A stretch of 64,000 bases of DNA from Nitrospinaceae bacterium (GTDB taxonomy: Bacteria > Nitrospinota > Nitrospinia > Nitrospinales > Nitrospinaceae), in NCBI GenBank assembly GCA_029261535.1, contig JAJDBF010000012.1, forward strand, positions 21,010 through 85,009. Direction: 5' to 3'. The translations under genes were made by a program, and so were the position numbers. The stretch's first letter is position 1, and every line of letters begins with the position of its first letter. The notes beneath the pieces were generated by a model. It worked only from the letters and a program-made list of their open reading frames with translations, did no database searches and was not told where the DNA came from. Below are positions 1-7,920 of the stretch, in pieces.

Positions 1-1
1 C

Positions 2-226
2 ACCATCAGCACCAGTGCCGCACGCGCAACGGGCATCGACCCCCACCTCGGGCTGGTGTCCAATCTTGAAATTGAACTGGAAGGACTCAAGACCTCCGCC
101 GAAAATTTGGGCGCGAACACGCTGGTGCATTCCGTTTCCAGCGATGTCTCCAGTTTTAAACGCGGCGAGGCCTGGTATTTCATCACAAAAACGCAGTTTT
201 CAATCGATGCAACAAACAACTATTAG
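2..226 (+). CDS. Phage neck/head-tail completion-like protein, 3' end only
   Basis: An open frame enters from the left edge and ends at TAG, giving 74 visible residues rich in alternating hydrophobic and charged positions, ending in a run with Phe-Ser-Ile-Asp-Ala. No start is visible. It lies directly before the tail tube gene, where tailed phages usually encode a head-tail connector, neck or tail-completion protein, so that role is inferred from position only. The next gene starts 12 bases after this stop and has a GGAG ribosome binding site. I recognise no family motif. The frame is open throughout, continuous to the edge, and in line with the following gene. Confidence 0.55.
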   Translation, partial: TISTSAARATGIDPHLGLVSNLEIELEGLKTSAENLGANTLVHSVSSDVSSFKRGEAWYFITKTQFSIDATNNY

Positions 227-238
227 GAGCACCACAAC

Positions 239-1282
239 ATGACAACGAAACGAATCGCCGACGGATGGCGCGCACTGAGCCGGACAATCGAAACGCCCTA
301 CGGCACGGCAGAGTCCGTTTCGGCGTCCTACCCGTTTGAAGGCGAGCCCAGCCAGGTGAAGCCGGTCGATACGGTTTCAAATGAAAACGAAAATAAAGGC
401 CTGCGCGATGCCGACAGTTTCGACATCCTCACAAAAATGCTGGAAGGCAATCACACCCAACGCGCCACGCCGGACCTATGCGCCCTGGCTCTGGCCTCGG
501 TTCTGCAGAAAGTCACCACCGATCAGCCGGACAATGTAAACGACCCGAACTCGTACCGGCATTATGTCGAGCGCGATCTTACAGCCGCCGGGGTGGAGCT
601 TTCTGCATCCGCCCTGACCATGATCGAGAATGACGGGGTTCAGCAAAAAGTCTATGCGGGCATCGTCGGTAAATCGTTCCAGATTTCAACGTCGCGCAAC
701 GGCTTCGCTGAAATCGTGTGGGAGTTTCTGGGTAAAGGTACCGAGGCCAACGACGCCAACGCAAAACCCGCTGTCAACGGCGAGTCTTATTTGATGGCGG
801 GGGACCTGACGATCAACCGAGGTTCCGCATTGACCGGCACCGTTGCGGGTGGAAATCTTGCCCTGACCGGGGGGTCCGACCTATCCGCGAAGGTGCGCGA
901 GTTCAGCTACAAAGTGGATAACGGCGCGCGCCCGGTGTTTGAAATCGGCGACCAGACCAAAACCGTTTCACGGTTTGAGCAGGGTCCGCGCTTCACGCAC
1001 GAGCTTAAAATTAAATTCGAGATGGAGGACACCACCCACCACGATGCCCTGCTGGCGGAAACCGAGTACGCCTTGCACCTGCCGATTCTCGGCGGCCTGA
1101 TCGAAACCAATTTCAACTATCAATGCACGCTCTGGTTCCCAAAAGTTCAGTACATCGAGGCCGTGAAAACGGTGGAGGACGGCATTCTGGTGGTGGATGC
1201 CACGTTCATGGTGCAGGAGCACGCGACGCTTGGCTCCGTCATCGCCGAAGTGCAAAACCAGATCACCAGCTATCTAGGTTAA
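239..1282 (+). CDS. Major tail tube protein (putative)
   Basis: A protein of 347 residues with no signal peptide or membrane segment, rich in beta-prone stretches and in Thr, Asn, Gly and Val. Its length and its place directly before the two overlapping chaperone frames and the tape measure gene fit the major tail (tube) subunit of long-tailed phages, of the large 'Phage_tube_2'-like class. Tail tube monomers polymerise around the tape measure protein. The start is supported by TAGGAGC about 11 bases upstream. No single diagnostic motif was recognised, so the assignment rests on synteny. A major capsid protein is less likely because no head genes adjoin it. Confidence 0.6.
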   Translation: MTTKRIADGWRALSRTIETPYGTAESVSASYPFEGEPSQVKPVDTVSNENENKGLRDADSFDILTKMLEGNHTQRATPDLCALALASVLQKVTTDQPDNVNDPNSYRHYVERDLTAAGVELSASALTMIENDGVQQKVYAGIVGKSFQISTSRNGFAEIVWEFLGKGTEANDANAKPAVNGESYLMAGDLTINRGSALTGTVAGGNLALTGGSDLSAKVREFSYKVDNGARPVFEIGDQTKTVSRFEQGPRFTHELKIKFEMEDTTHHDALLAETEYALHLPILGGLIETNFNYQCTLWFPKVQYIEAVKTVEDGILVVDATFMVQEHATLGSVIAEVQNQITSYLG

Positions 1283-1300
1283 GAAAGGGAAAAATCTATT

Positions 1301-1699
1301 ATGGGAATTTCAGCAAACCCGCAACAACACAAGGTCACCATGAACCTCAGCGAGTCCGCTCGGCTGGTGTTCGTTTTTAACTACCCGTCGGAAAAACAGT
1401 ACACGCTTTTTTCAAAGTCACGTTTTGAATTCAAACAAAAACGGGGGAAACAGGAATTCGGCGACAACACCGCCAACGTGCTCCTGCCGCTGGCGGATGA
1501 GTTGCTGACCGATCTTCATGGCGAGGAATTGACGGCGTCGGGGTGGGAGCAATGCACCGTCGATGATTCTGACGGCAACCCTATCGACACAACGGTTGAC
1601 GGCTGGCAGTCGCAGGTCTCGCCGATTTATAAACTGCAGGCCGCTGGATGGATCGCCCGACTACAGGAGCAAGAGGACGACATCGTAAAAAACTCCTGA
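1301..1699 (+). CDS. Tail assembly chaperone, zero-frame product (lambda gpG-like)
   Basis: A soluble protein of 132 residues between the tail tube and tape measure genes, the place of lambda G. The ribosome binding site AAGGGAAAAA precedes the ATG. The last codons are GTA AAA AAC TCC TGA and contain an exact A AAA AAC slippery heptamer two codons before the stop. A second frame, -1 relative to this one, continues for another 95 codons up to the tape measure start. In lambda and most siphoviruses this pair makes G and GT by a programmed -1 frameshift, and both products chaperone the tape measure protein during tail assembly. Family membership is inferred from position and the frameshift architecture rather than from a sequence motif. 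Confidence 0.75.
   Translation: MGISANPQQHKVTMNLSESARLVFVFNYPSEKQYTLFSKSRFEFKQKRGKQEFGDNTANVLLPLADELLTDLHGEELTASGWEQCTVDDSDGNPIDTTVDGWQSQVSPIYKLQAAGWIARLQEQEDDIVKNS
1687..1693 (+). other. Slippery heptamer A AAA AAC for programmed -1 frameshifting
   Basis: In the zero frame the codons read GTA AAA AAC, so bases 1687-1693 form the canonical X XXY YYZ heptamer A AAA AAC. Slippage by one base leads into the open -1 frame and yields a predicted fusion of about 226 residues ending at 1980. Confidence 0.8.
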
Positions 1700-1980
1700 T
1701 CTTCCTGGAAAACAATGTTCCGCAAATGCAGGAAGATTTTCACAACACGTTAGAGGAAGCGGAACGGGACGGGCACGACGTGGGATTTATCGAACGCAAT
1801 TCAGCTTATTTTGAAAACGGCTGGGCTGAAATGTTCACCGATGAATTTTATTTATGGGTCGGGTATTTGCGCGGGATGATCGGCATGATCGCCGTCGGTT
1901 ACACGCCATTTGAAGGCGAATTGACGCGCCTCGACTGGCGCGCCATGGCAATTTTAAAACAGCACAGTGAGGCTGGGTAA
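1693..1980 (+). CDS. Tail assembly chaperone frameshift extension (lambda T-like part of GT)
   Basis: This open frame lies -1 relative to the preceding chaperone and is read after slippage at 1687-1693. It adds 95 residues that are acidic and aromatic-rich and end in Gly-stop. The stop TAA shares its last base with the ATG of the tape measure gene. An ATG at 1648 in the same frame could in principle give a separate 110-residue protein, but it has no good ribosome binding site and lies inside the upstream gene. The frameshifted fusion is therefore the better model, as in lambda GT, where the T domain binds the tape measure protein. Confidence 0.75.
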   Translation, partial: LLIFLENNVPQMQEDFHNTLEEAERDGHDVGFIERNSAYFENGWAEMFTDEFYLWVGYLRGMIGMIAVGYTPFEGELTRLDWRAMAILKQHSEAG

Positions 1981-3698
1981 TGGCAACCACATCCGAACAA
2001 TTCGATTACATTGTCGCTGGAAAATTTAAGGATGACCTGACGGCAAAATCAAAGTCAGCTTTCCAGCGCTTCAAAAAAAATGCCTCCAGCGCCATGAACG
2101 CCTTCAAACTGGCGGCGGTCGCGGCCTTCGCGGCGGCGGTTCTGGGAATCGGTAAACTCGTCAGCGCGGCGATTGATCTGGGGGATCGGTTCGATAAGCT
2201 AAACGCGAGTTTTGGGATTAGCGTTGAAACCCTGTCTAAATTAGAATTCGCCGCCGGCCGGTCCGGGTCGAGCGTCGAGGTAATGGCGAAATCATTTAAA
2301 AAATTACAGGAAAATATATTTGATGCCGGTGAGGGAGTCCTCACGGCAAACAGGGCGTTTGATGCGCTTGGCATTAATGTCGAAGAGTTGCGCCAGTTGA
2401 GGCCAGAAGATCAATTCAAGTTGATCGCGGGGATACTGTCAGAAATTCCAGATCAGGCGACAAAAACGGCGGTGGCATTTGATATTTTCGGGAAAGGTGC
2501 GGAGGGGGTGCTATCGGCGGCGAAAGACGGGGCGGCTGGAATCGACGCAATGTTTAAAAAATCGGAAGAGTTAGGGATTGTCATGTCAACGGCTACGGCA
2601 ACGGCGATGGCGGAATTTAATGACCTGATATTCGATCTCGGTAAGGTCATAAGATCCGCAATCGAGCAAGGCCTCGTCCCTTTTCTGAAAATAATAAACG
2701 ACAATCGTGAGGCGCTGGAAAATCTTGCGGCCATGTTCCGCGACATCGTCATCCCCGTTGCCAAATTCTTCGCCACCGCCATGCTGGTCGCCGCCAACGC
2801 AGTCAATGCGGTGATAGCGGCATCGTTGGCGTTGTCCGGCGCGTTGTTCAAGGTTTTCGAGACGCTCACAGGCTTGTCGGATGCTATTGGTCTGACAACC
2901 GACCTGTCGGCAGAATGGCGGCTGGAATCCGAGGCCGCGTTTGCGACCGCCGAAGAATTCGCTAACAGGGTGAAACCCCTAACTTTTTTCTTCAATGAGA
3001 ACGCCGAGGCATCAAAAAAGGCCGCTGAAAAAACAGCGGCACAGACCATCGCCATGGCCAAAGCGAAAATCGAAACCGAGAAAAATGCGGTGGCGGTGGA
3101 GAAAGCCAGCAAGGCTAACGAGAAATTCGTCAAGACCTCCGAAAAGGTGATCGCCGTGACCACCAAAGCTATCAAGGGATTCCGGAGCCCCGTGTCTGGC
3201 GACTTCGACAGGTTCCGCGATAACGCCGGGGATTTCCTTGAAGATTTTGAGCAACACGCATTGAGACCGCGAAGTATTCAGCAAAATTTTAACGACCGAG
3301 TCAAAAAGGCTGTCCAGGACGAACGGAAAAGGCAAACGGAACGTGCCGAGCAGGAGGTGTTTGACGAGGCTGTTCAACGGGGGCTGGGGGTCGTCGGCGG
3401 GTCAACATCCCGAGGCGGCGGTTCCGGGTCTTCGAGGTCAGGCCAACGCACTGGCACAGCGGATAGCGGATTTATCGATCAGATTATCCAAAACGGCGGC
3501 AACACAATAGTCGTTCAGGGTGATATCAACGTCGGTTCCGACACGTTCCCGAACCTCGGCGAGCAGGCGCGTCGACTCACACAGGAACAGGGCCGGCAGA
3601 AAAAACGCGGCGGCATCAGCATCGGTGAGCAGGAAGTGTTTTTAGGTCTAAAGGTACACCAGCCGAAATTTAGCGGCCCGCCGGAGGGATTTAAATAA
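1980..3698 (+). CDS. Phage tail tape measure protein
   Basis: A protein of 572 residues. The first 45 or so residues are Lys/Ala/Phe-rich and helical. A hydrophobic Ala-rich segment follows at about 40-65, then long helical stretches, a second hydrophobic Ala-rich region near 250-300, and a Lys/Glu/Ala-rich coiled segment near 335-395. The C-terminal third is Gln/Arg/Gly-rich with a Gly-Ser run near 475-485. This pattern of long helices with internal membrane-like segments, straight after the chaperone pair, is typical of tape measure proteins, which fix tail length and later help DNA cross the host envelope. At 572 residues it is short for the family and predicts a short tail. Its start overlaps the chaperone stop by one base. 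Confidence 0.85.
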   Translation: MATTSEQFDYIVAGKFKDDLTAKSKSAFQRFKKNASSAMNAFKLAAVAAFAAAVLGIGKLVSAAIDLGDRFDKLNASFGISVETLSKLEFAAGRSGSSVEVMAKSFKKLQENIFDAGEGVLTANRAFDALGINVEELRQLRPEDQFKLIAGILSEIPDQATKTAVAFDIFGKGAEGVLSAAKDGAAGIDAMFKKSEELGIVMSTATATAMAEFNDLIFDLGKVIRSAIEQGLVPFLKIINDNREALENLAAMFRDIVIPVAKFFATAMLVAANAVNAVIAASLALSGALFKVFETLTGLSDAIGLTTDLSAEWRLESEAAFATAEEFANRVKPLTFFFNENAEASKKAAEKTAAQTIAMAKAKIETEKNAVAVEKASKANEKFVKTSEKVIAVTTKAIKGFRSPVSGDFDRFRDNAGDFLEDFEQHALRPRSIQQNFNDRVKKAVQDERKRQTERAEQEVFDEAVQRGLGVVGGSTSRGGGSGSSRSGQRTGTADSGFIDQIIQNGGNTIVVQGDINVGSDTFPNLGEQARRLTQEQGRQKKRGGISIGEQEVFLGLKVHQPKFSGPPEGFK

Positions 3699-4078
3699 TG
3701 CCTGGCATCGAATTCAGATACCCGACGGTTGCCGTCCCGACCACGTCATGGGTCCCGGCATTCCAGCCGCATTTCCCATCGTCGGAACCATCGCAACGCC
3801 TGCAATTGTCGGCGCAGTCTGGCGGCGGCACGCATTATGTGCAAGACAAAGGAATCACCAACCAAATTTTTACGCTGGTGTTTGTTTTAACCACCAAGGC
3901 CGAGCGCGATCTGTATCAAGCGTTGTTCGATGCCACCGTCGGCGCGGTCAACCAACTGGAATTTATTGACCGCTTCGGCACCACCCACACCGTGCGTCTG
4001 CTGTCGGGGCGCGATGACCTTGAGGAAGTGTCGCAGGATCGCTACAGCGGCACGATACGTTTGAGAAAGGAGAGTTGA
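3698..4078 (+). CDS. Distal/minor tail protein (putative)
   Basis: A compact soluble protein of 126 residues that starts on the last base of the tape measure stop codon (TAATG). It contains aromatic and beta-prone segments and an N-terminal Pro-rich stretch with Trp. Its place directly after the tape measure gene is that of small distal tail or minor tail proteins such as lambda M or Dit-like subunits, which connect the tail tube to the tip. No decisive motif was recognised, so the role is positional. The next gene starts on its stop codon, which suggests translational coupling within the tail operon. Confidence 0.55.
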   Translation: MPGIEFRYPTVAVPTTSWVPAFQPHFPSSEPSQRLQLSAQSGGGTHYVQDKGITNQIFTLVFVLTTKAERDLYQALFDATVGAVNQLEFIDRFGTTHTVRLLSGRDDLEEVSQDRYSGTIRLRKES

Positions 4079-4425
4079 TGCCAATCGAATGGAATAAATA
4101 CACGCCTGAGCATTTCGGTTTTGATGTCGTTTCAGAGGACATCGAAGAGCATGGCGACTACACCGTGTTCCCGTGTCGCGTCGCCTTGCTGGAGACGGGG
4201 GAGCACGCTGTTGACCTGCCCATCCCGATCAAAGCGGGATACGTTGCGCAATTGCACTCTAAAGGCGATGAGGGTGTGCGCATCCTGCAGGAGACAATCC
4301 ACAGCCGCGTTATCGCGGAATTGAAAAAGAGGATAGCCGTTGTCCCTGTATCCATCGAAACAAAAATAGATTTCCATAAATTAGGGCAGGTCGCCATCAA
4401 GGAAAAGGGCACAGAACAGAAATGA
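4078..4425 (+). CDS. Phage tail-tip accessory protein, unknown function
   Basis: A protein of 115 residues from the ATG at 4078, which overlaps the preceding TGA (TGATG). An in-frame TTG lies one codon earlier, but the ATG sits at better distance from AAAGGAGA. It is acidic at the N terminus, carries a central segment with Asp-Leu-Pro-Ile-Pro-Ile, and ends in a Lys/Glu-rich tail. I recognise no family. Its position between the distal tail protein and the large tail-tip gene, with ATGA overlap to the latter, indicates co-translation and a structural or assembly role in the tail tip. Confidence 0.6.
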   Translation: MPIEWNKYTPEHFGFDVVSEDIEEHGDYTVFPCRVALLETGEHAVDLPIPIKAGYVAQLHSKGDEGVRILQETIHSRVIAELKKRIAVVPVSIETKIDFHKLGQVAIKEKGTEQK

Positions 4426-7400
4426 AAACGCACACCGCCCCATTTTCTACAGCGCTGGTAAAAACCGGGCATGCACCGGTGACGCTGATCATGATCGAGA
4501 TTCCCGCCAACGGCGCGAATGCTGGCCTGACCCTGCGTTTGTCCGAACGCGGGGAGAATGGAGCGACCACCTTTTCAACGCCCGGCAACACCTGGTACGC
4601 GCTGATCGACAACGTCGACCGCTCCGCCACGCTGGCGGATGCGAGTTCCGGTGTGATCGGCTCCGATGTCTCTATGAAATTCACGCTGGTGAACCTGCCG
4701 AGCGGTTTACTGTCTCCGGCGGCAAAATTTTCCAGCCTCAACCAAACCCACAAGCTGGCATCGGCAACGGTGACGGTTTACAACTGGTTCGATGGTGAAG
4801 GCCTCGCCGAGGCCGACATGGATGTTGAATTTGTCGGGAACATTTCAGACGTGTTCAATCACGATGAAAAATTCTGTACGTTTGATGTGGTGTCGGTCTC
4901 CGCCGACATCGGCAAAAGAAAAATCGGGTCACTGATCACCAAAGCCAACTATCCGGAGGCCGGGGGTGACGTGCTGGGCGCGTTCAATAATATCGTGATC
5001 GGTGAGGTGCCGAAGGTGCCATGCAAGCGCACCAACGCCATCGCCATCACTTACATGCGCGGCGTGTTCCTGCCCGGCGATACCTCTATGAAAGTGACGG
5101 GTCCGCTTGACGAATTCCCATCATCGGGGCAGTTGGAAATCAACGGGGACGTGCTCAGCTACAGCGCGAAAACAACCAACACCTTCACCGGTATCAGCGG
5201 TGGCCAGGTCGAGCATTTCAGCGGCGAGCAGGTGGTGGAAAAACAGGCCAGCCATGACTTTCTGGTGTCGGATCCCGCGTTCCCGATAAAATCAATCGAT
5301 GCGGTTTATGTGAAGGATGGCGCAGGCGACCCCTATCAGCTGGTGGAGTCGTCAAAATACACGCTCGATCTTACAAATAATCTGGTGAAGTTCAGCGAAT
5401 TGCCGACGGCTCTGCGTTCCACTGATTCCCGCTTCCTGCTGGCACATTTTGATGAGGTCGAGCCGGGCAGTAGTGCCGTCAACGCCAACAACGCGATTGA
5501 CCCCAGCGTCATCACCGAGGTGTCGACCATCAACGCCAACACCCCGGTGCTGGCGGTAAAACAAATCGACGCCATGCAACAGGTCGGAGAAATCGGGCGC
5601 GTGTTTGTGGCAGTCACCTATTTCCAAGAGGCGGAAACGCCGAACGACACCGTGCAGGTTTCGATTGATGACGTTGGCAACATTGGGCAGTTGGACCGGC
5701 AGGCGGCAGAGGACGTGGCGACGGTCGCGGGCTCGACTGATATCAGTCACGCGAACACTGATAATTTCGGGTTTCCCATCGACAAGCCCGTGCCGCCGTC
5801 AACCAATAGTTCCACGGCGCACAAGACGCTAAAACAGCCCGCGACTGACGGCGCGACGCGAGGGTTTAATATTCTATCCGGCGTCCCGAGTGGGTTGACG
5901 GTCAAATTCCCTTCGCTCCCAGGCTCGCCGATATCGACCTTTTACACGCTTGTGGTGAATGTCGTCAGCGGGTCATTCGGGGTTGGGGCTAACCCTGTGA
6001 TTCAGGTCGGGGGGCATGTTGTTGCGCGTTGGAACGTGGGCCGCTCGAATTTTGACTATACACCGAATTTTGAACTGTCCGGCCAGCATGGAAGTAGTTT
6101 TCCGGTTTCCACAAATAACGGAGCGTGGTTCATTTCAATTGAGCTGGCAGAACGTTTCGTTACCTACGTCCCGAGTGTGTCGGTCTCGCCGCAGGCGCAG
6201 AACACGGTGAAATCTGGCGGCGTGTCCGCCACCAGCGGCACCAAATCCCTGACCGCCGTCACCTCGAAGGCATCCAACGTCGTCACCAAACTGCTGGAAA
6301 TCACCAGCCACGTTAACGGCGACTGGTCGTGGTTCAAGGATAAGATTTTGCGTCTCACCTACACCGGCTCTGCCGATGGACGCGATGTCTACATCGCGCT
6401 GGCACGATTCAATATCGAGTACGCGCAATTGACCAAGGTCGTGACGGATCGGGTGTATGCCGATTCCAAGGGTGTCAAAGATGATGTCAGCGGCTCCATC
6501 ACCGGCACACCGGACGCTTTGATCGAGCGGCCCGATCACTTTTATTCGTGGTCGCTGGATGTCGGTATCGCCGCAAAAAAAGATGTTGCGATTGGCCTCT
6601 TCGGCGGCGGCACATTCGATTTATTTGGTGGCGGCACGCTCGACCTCGCCGGTGCCAGCGCGAGCTACATCAACGCCGCGTCGTTCACTGCGGCAGGGGC
6701 TTTGTTCGCCGCTGAAATCGCGGGCGGTTATAAAATCGCGGGGATCATCGACGCGCTGATTCCCGTGCGGGATATTTGGGCAACTATCGGCCTCAACACG
6801 CGCTCGGTCCTGTACTTCAAGCGTGGCGAAGCTCATATTTTTTTCAGGCCGCTGAACGGTTCCGCAGAAAGCACCGCCACCATCCGCAATCTTGATAAAA
6901 ATGACATCATCGTCGTGGCCGGAGACGGGCAGGAGGCGATCGAAGTCGACAACACGCCGGGCGACAACATCATCAACCAGCTGACTCTGAAATATGGCTG
7001 GGATTGGGGGGAGGGCCAGTTCAAAGCCGATCCCATCGAGGTCAATGATGAAAAATCACAGGAGCGTTATGCCGTGCAGAAGAGCCCGGCGGATAACGGG
7101 TTCCACTGGGTGCGTGGCTCGCTGATGGCGCAAACGCTCGCCGATTTTTATCTGGCAGAATTTAAAGACGTGTTCAAGGTCGTCACCTTCACGGGGCTTT
7201 TTAAAAATATGGACCTCGATACCTTCGATCAAATCGGGTTCCGTCACGGTGTGCTGGAGACGGATGGCGGATCGTTCAAGCCCGGCCTGATTTTAGGAGT
7301 CAACCGGCAAATGGGTGTTGGGGTTCGCGGGCGAATGGATGAGGTGCAACTGGTTCTGCGCATGGTGAACACGGGCCAACTTATTAACGACGGTCTGGGG

Positions 7401-7454
7401 CTGGACGCGCTCGGCCTTGACGGCCTCGGGGGATTCGAGGTGCTCGACGGATGA
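4422..7454 (+). CDS. Large tail-tip / host-attachment protein (putative)
   Basis: A protein of 1010 residues, the largest in the prophage part, overlapping the previous gene by ATGA. Its N-terminal 300 residues are beta-rich. The middle contains Ser/Thr/Asn/Gly-rich stretches typical of modular phage receptor-binding or hub proteins. Near 725-745 a short repeat has the pattern Phe-Gly-Gly-Gly-Thr-X-Asp-Leu, and the last 20 residues are rich in Gly-Leu-Asp repeats. Size and place resemble lambda J or other central tail-tip proteins that bind the receptor and nucleate tail assembly. No catalytic motif was seen. The next gene again overlaps by ATGA, so expression is coupled. Confidence 0.6.
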   Translation: MKTHTAPFSTALVKTGHAPVTLIMIEIPANGANAGLTLRLSERGENGATTFSTPGNTWYALIDNVDRSATLADASSGVIGSDVSMKFTLVNLPSGLLSPAAKFSSLNQTHKLASATVTVYNWFDGEGLAEADMDVEFVGNISDVFNHDEKFCTFDVVSVSADIGKRKIGSLITKANYPEAGGDVLGAFNNIVIGEVPKVPCKRTNAIAITYMRGVFLPGDTSMKVTGPLDEFPSSGQLEINGDVLSYSAKTTNTFTGISGGQVEHFSGEQVVEKQASHDFLVSDPAFPIKSIDAVYVKDGAGDPYQLVESSKYTLDLTNNLVKFSELPTALRSTDSRFLLAHFDEVEPGSSAVNANNAIDPSVITEVSTINANTPVLAVKQIDAMQQVGEIGRVFVAVTYFQEAETPNDTVQVSIDDVGNIGQLDRQAAEDVATVAGSTDISHANTDNFGFPIDKPVPPSTNSSTAHKTLKQPATDGATRGFNILSGVPSGLTVKFPSLPGSPISTFYTLVVNVVSGSFGVGANPVIQVGGHVVARWNVGRSNFDYTPNFELSGQHGSSFPVSTNNGAWFISIELAERFVTYVPSVSVSPQAQNTVKSGGVSATSGTKSLTAVTSKASNVVTKLLEITSHVNGDWSWFKDKILRLTYTGSADGRDVYIALARFNIEYAQLTKVVTDRVYADSKGVKDDVSGSITGTPDALIERPDHFYSWSLDVGIAAKKDVAIGLFGGGTFDLFGGGTLDLAGASASYINAASFTAAGALFAAEIAGGYKIAGIIDALIPVRDIWATIGLNTRSVLYFKRGEAHIFFRPLNGSAESTATIRNLDKNDIIVVAGDGQEAIEVDNTPGDNIINQLTLKYGWDWGEGQFKADPIEVNDEKSQERYAVQKSPADNGFHWVRGSLMAQTLADFYLAEFKDVFKVVTFTGLFKNMDLDTFDQIGFRHGVLETDGGSFKPGLILGVNRQMGVGVRGRMDEVQLVLRMVNTGQLINDGLGLDALGLDGLGGFEVLDG

Positions 7455-7894
7455 CCATAAACGTAAATTTAGACCCACTCTCTGAAGGCAACACGTCCTG
7501 GTTCGCGTCTTGGCTGGCTTTGTTTGAAATGGTCGATGATCTCGCGGGACTGCAGACGATTGTCATCCCGGTTCAGCACGATCCGGAAGCGGGCGTGACT
7601 TTTTTCGATTCGTTTTACGCGCAGGAAAATATCACCATCGCCAAGGCCAGTATCGATTTTTCCGCGCTGGCTCCGACCGGCGGCGCACTCACCTGCGAAT
7701 TGCTGGTTGATGGCGTGGCATCGGGCGAAACTTTCGATCTAAACGATGGCACCTTGCAACAATTGAGCACCCTGTCCACCGCGCTCAACGTCAATCAGGG
7801 CCAGCGCGTCGGTTTGAAATGGACCGTTGTGCCCGGCCAGCCCGGCATTCCCGGCATCATCATTTTGTATTTCAAACCCCGGCCAATTCCATAG
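7451..7894 (+). CDS. Phage tail-associated protein, unknown function
   Basis: A protein of 147 residues starting with ATGA overlap to the tail-tip gene. It has an acidic N terminus, a middle stretch rich in Asp, Gly and Thr, and a hydrophobic end with repeated Pro-Gly (Gln-Pro-Gly-Ile-Pro-Gly). The pattern suggests a small beta-sandwich domain, as is common in accessory tail or fibre-base proteins. No family was recognised. It sits between the tail-tip protein and the fibre-like protein, so a structural link between these is plausible but only inferred. Confidence 0.55.
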   Translation: MTINVNLDPLSEGNTSWFASWLALFEMVDDLAGLQTIVIPVQHDPEAGVTFFDSFYAQENITIAKASIDFSALAPTGGALTCELLVDGVASGETFDLNDGTLQQLSTLSTALNVNQGQRVGLKWTVVPGQPGIPGIIILYFKPRPIP

Positions 7895-7920
7895 CGTAAT
7901 TTTTGGAGGATTTTTAAAAT

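Noticed and set aside
1648..1980. Independent start at ATG 1648 for the second chaperone frame
   Set aside because: No ribosome binding site, while an exact slippery heptamer joins the two frames.
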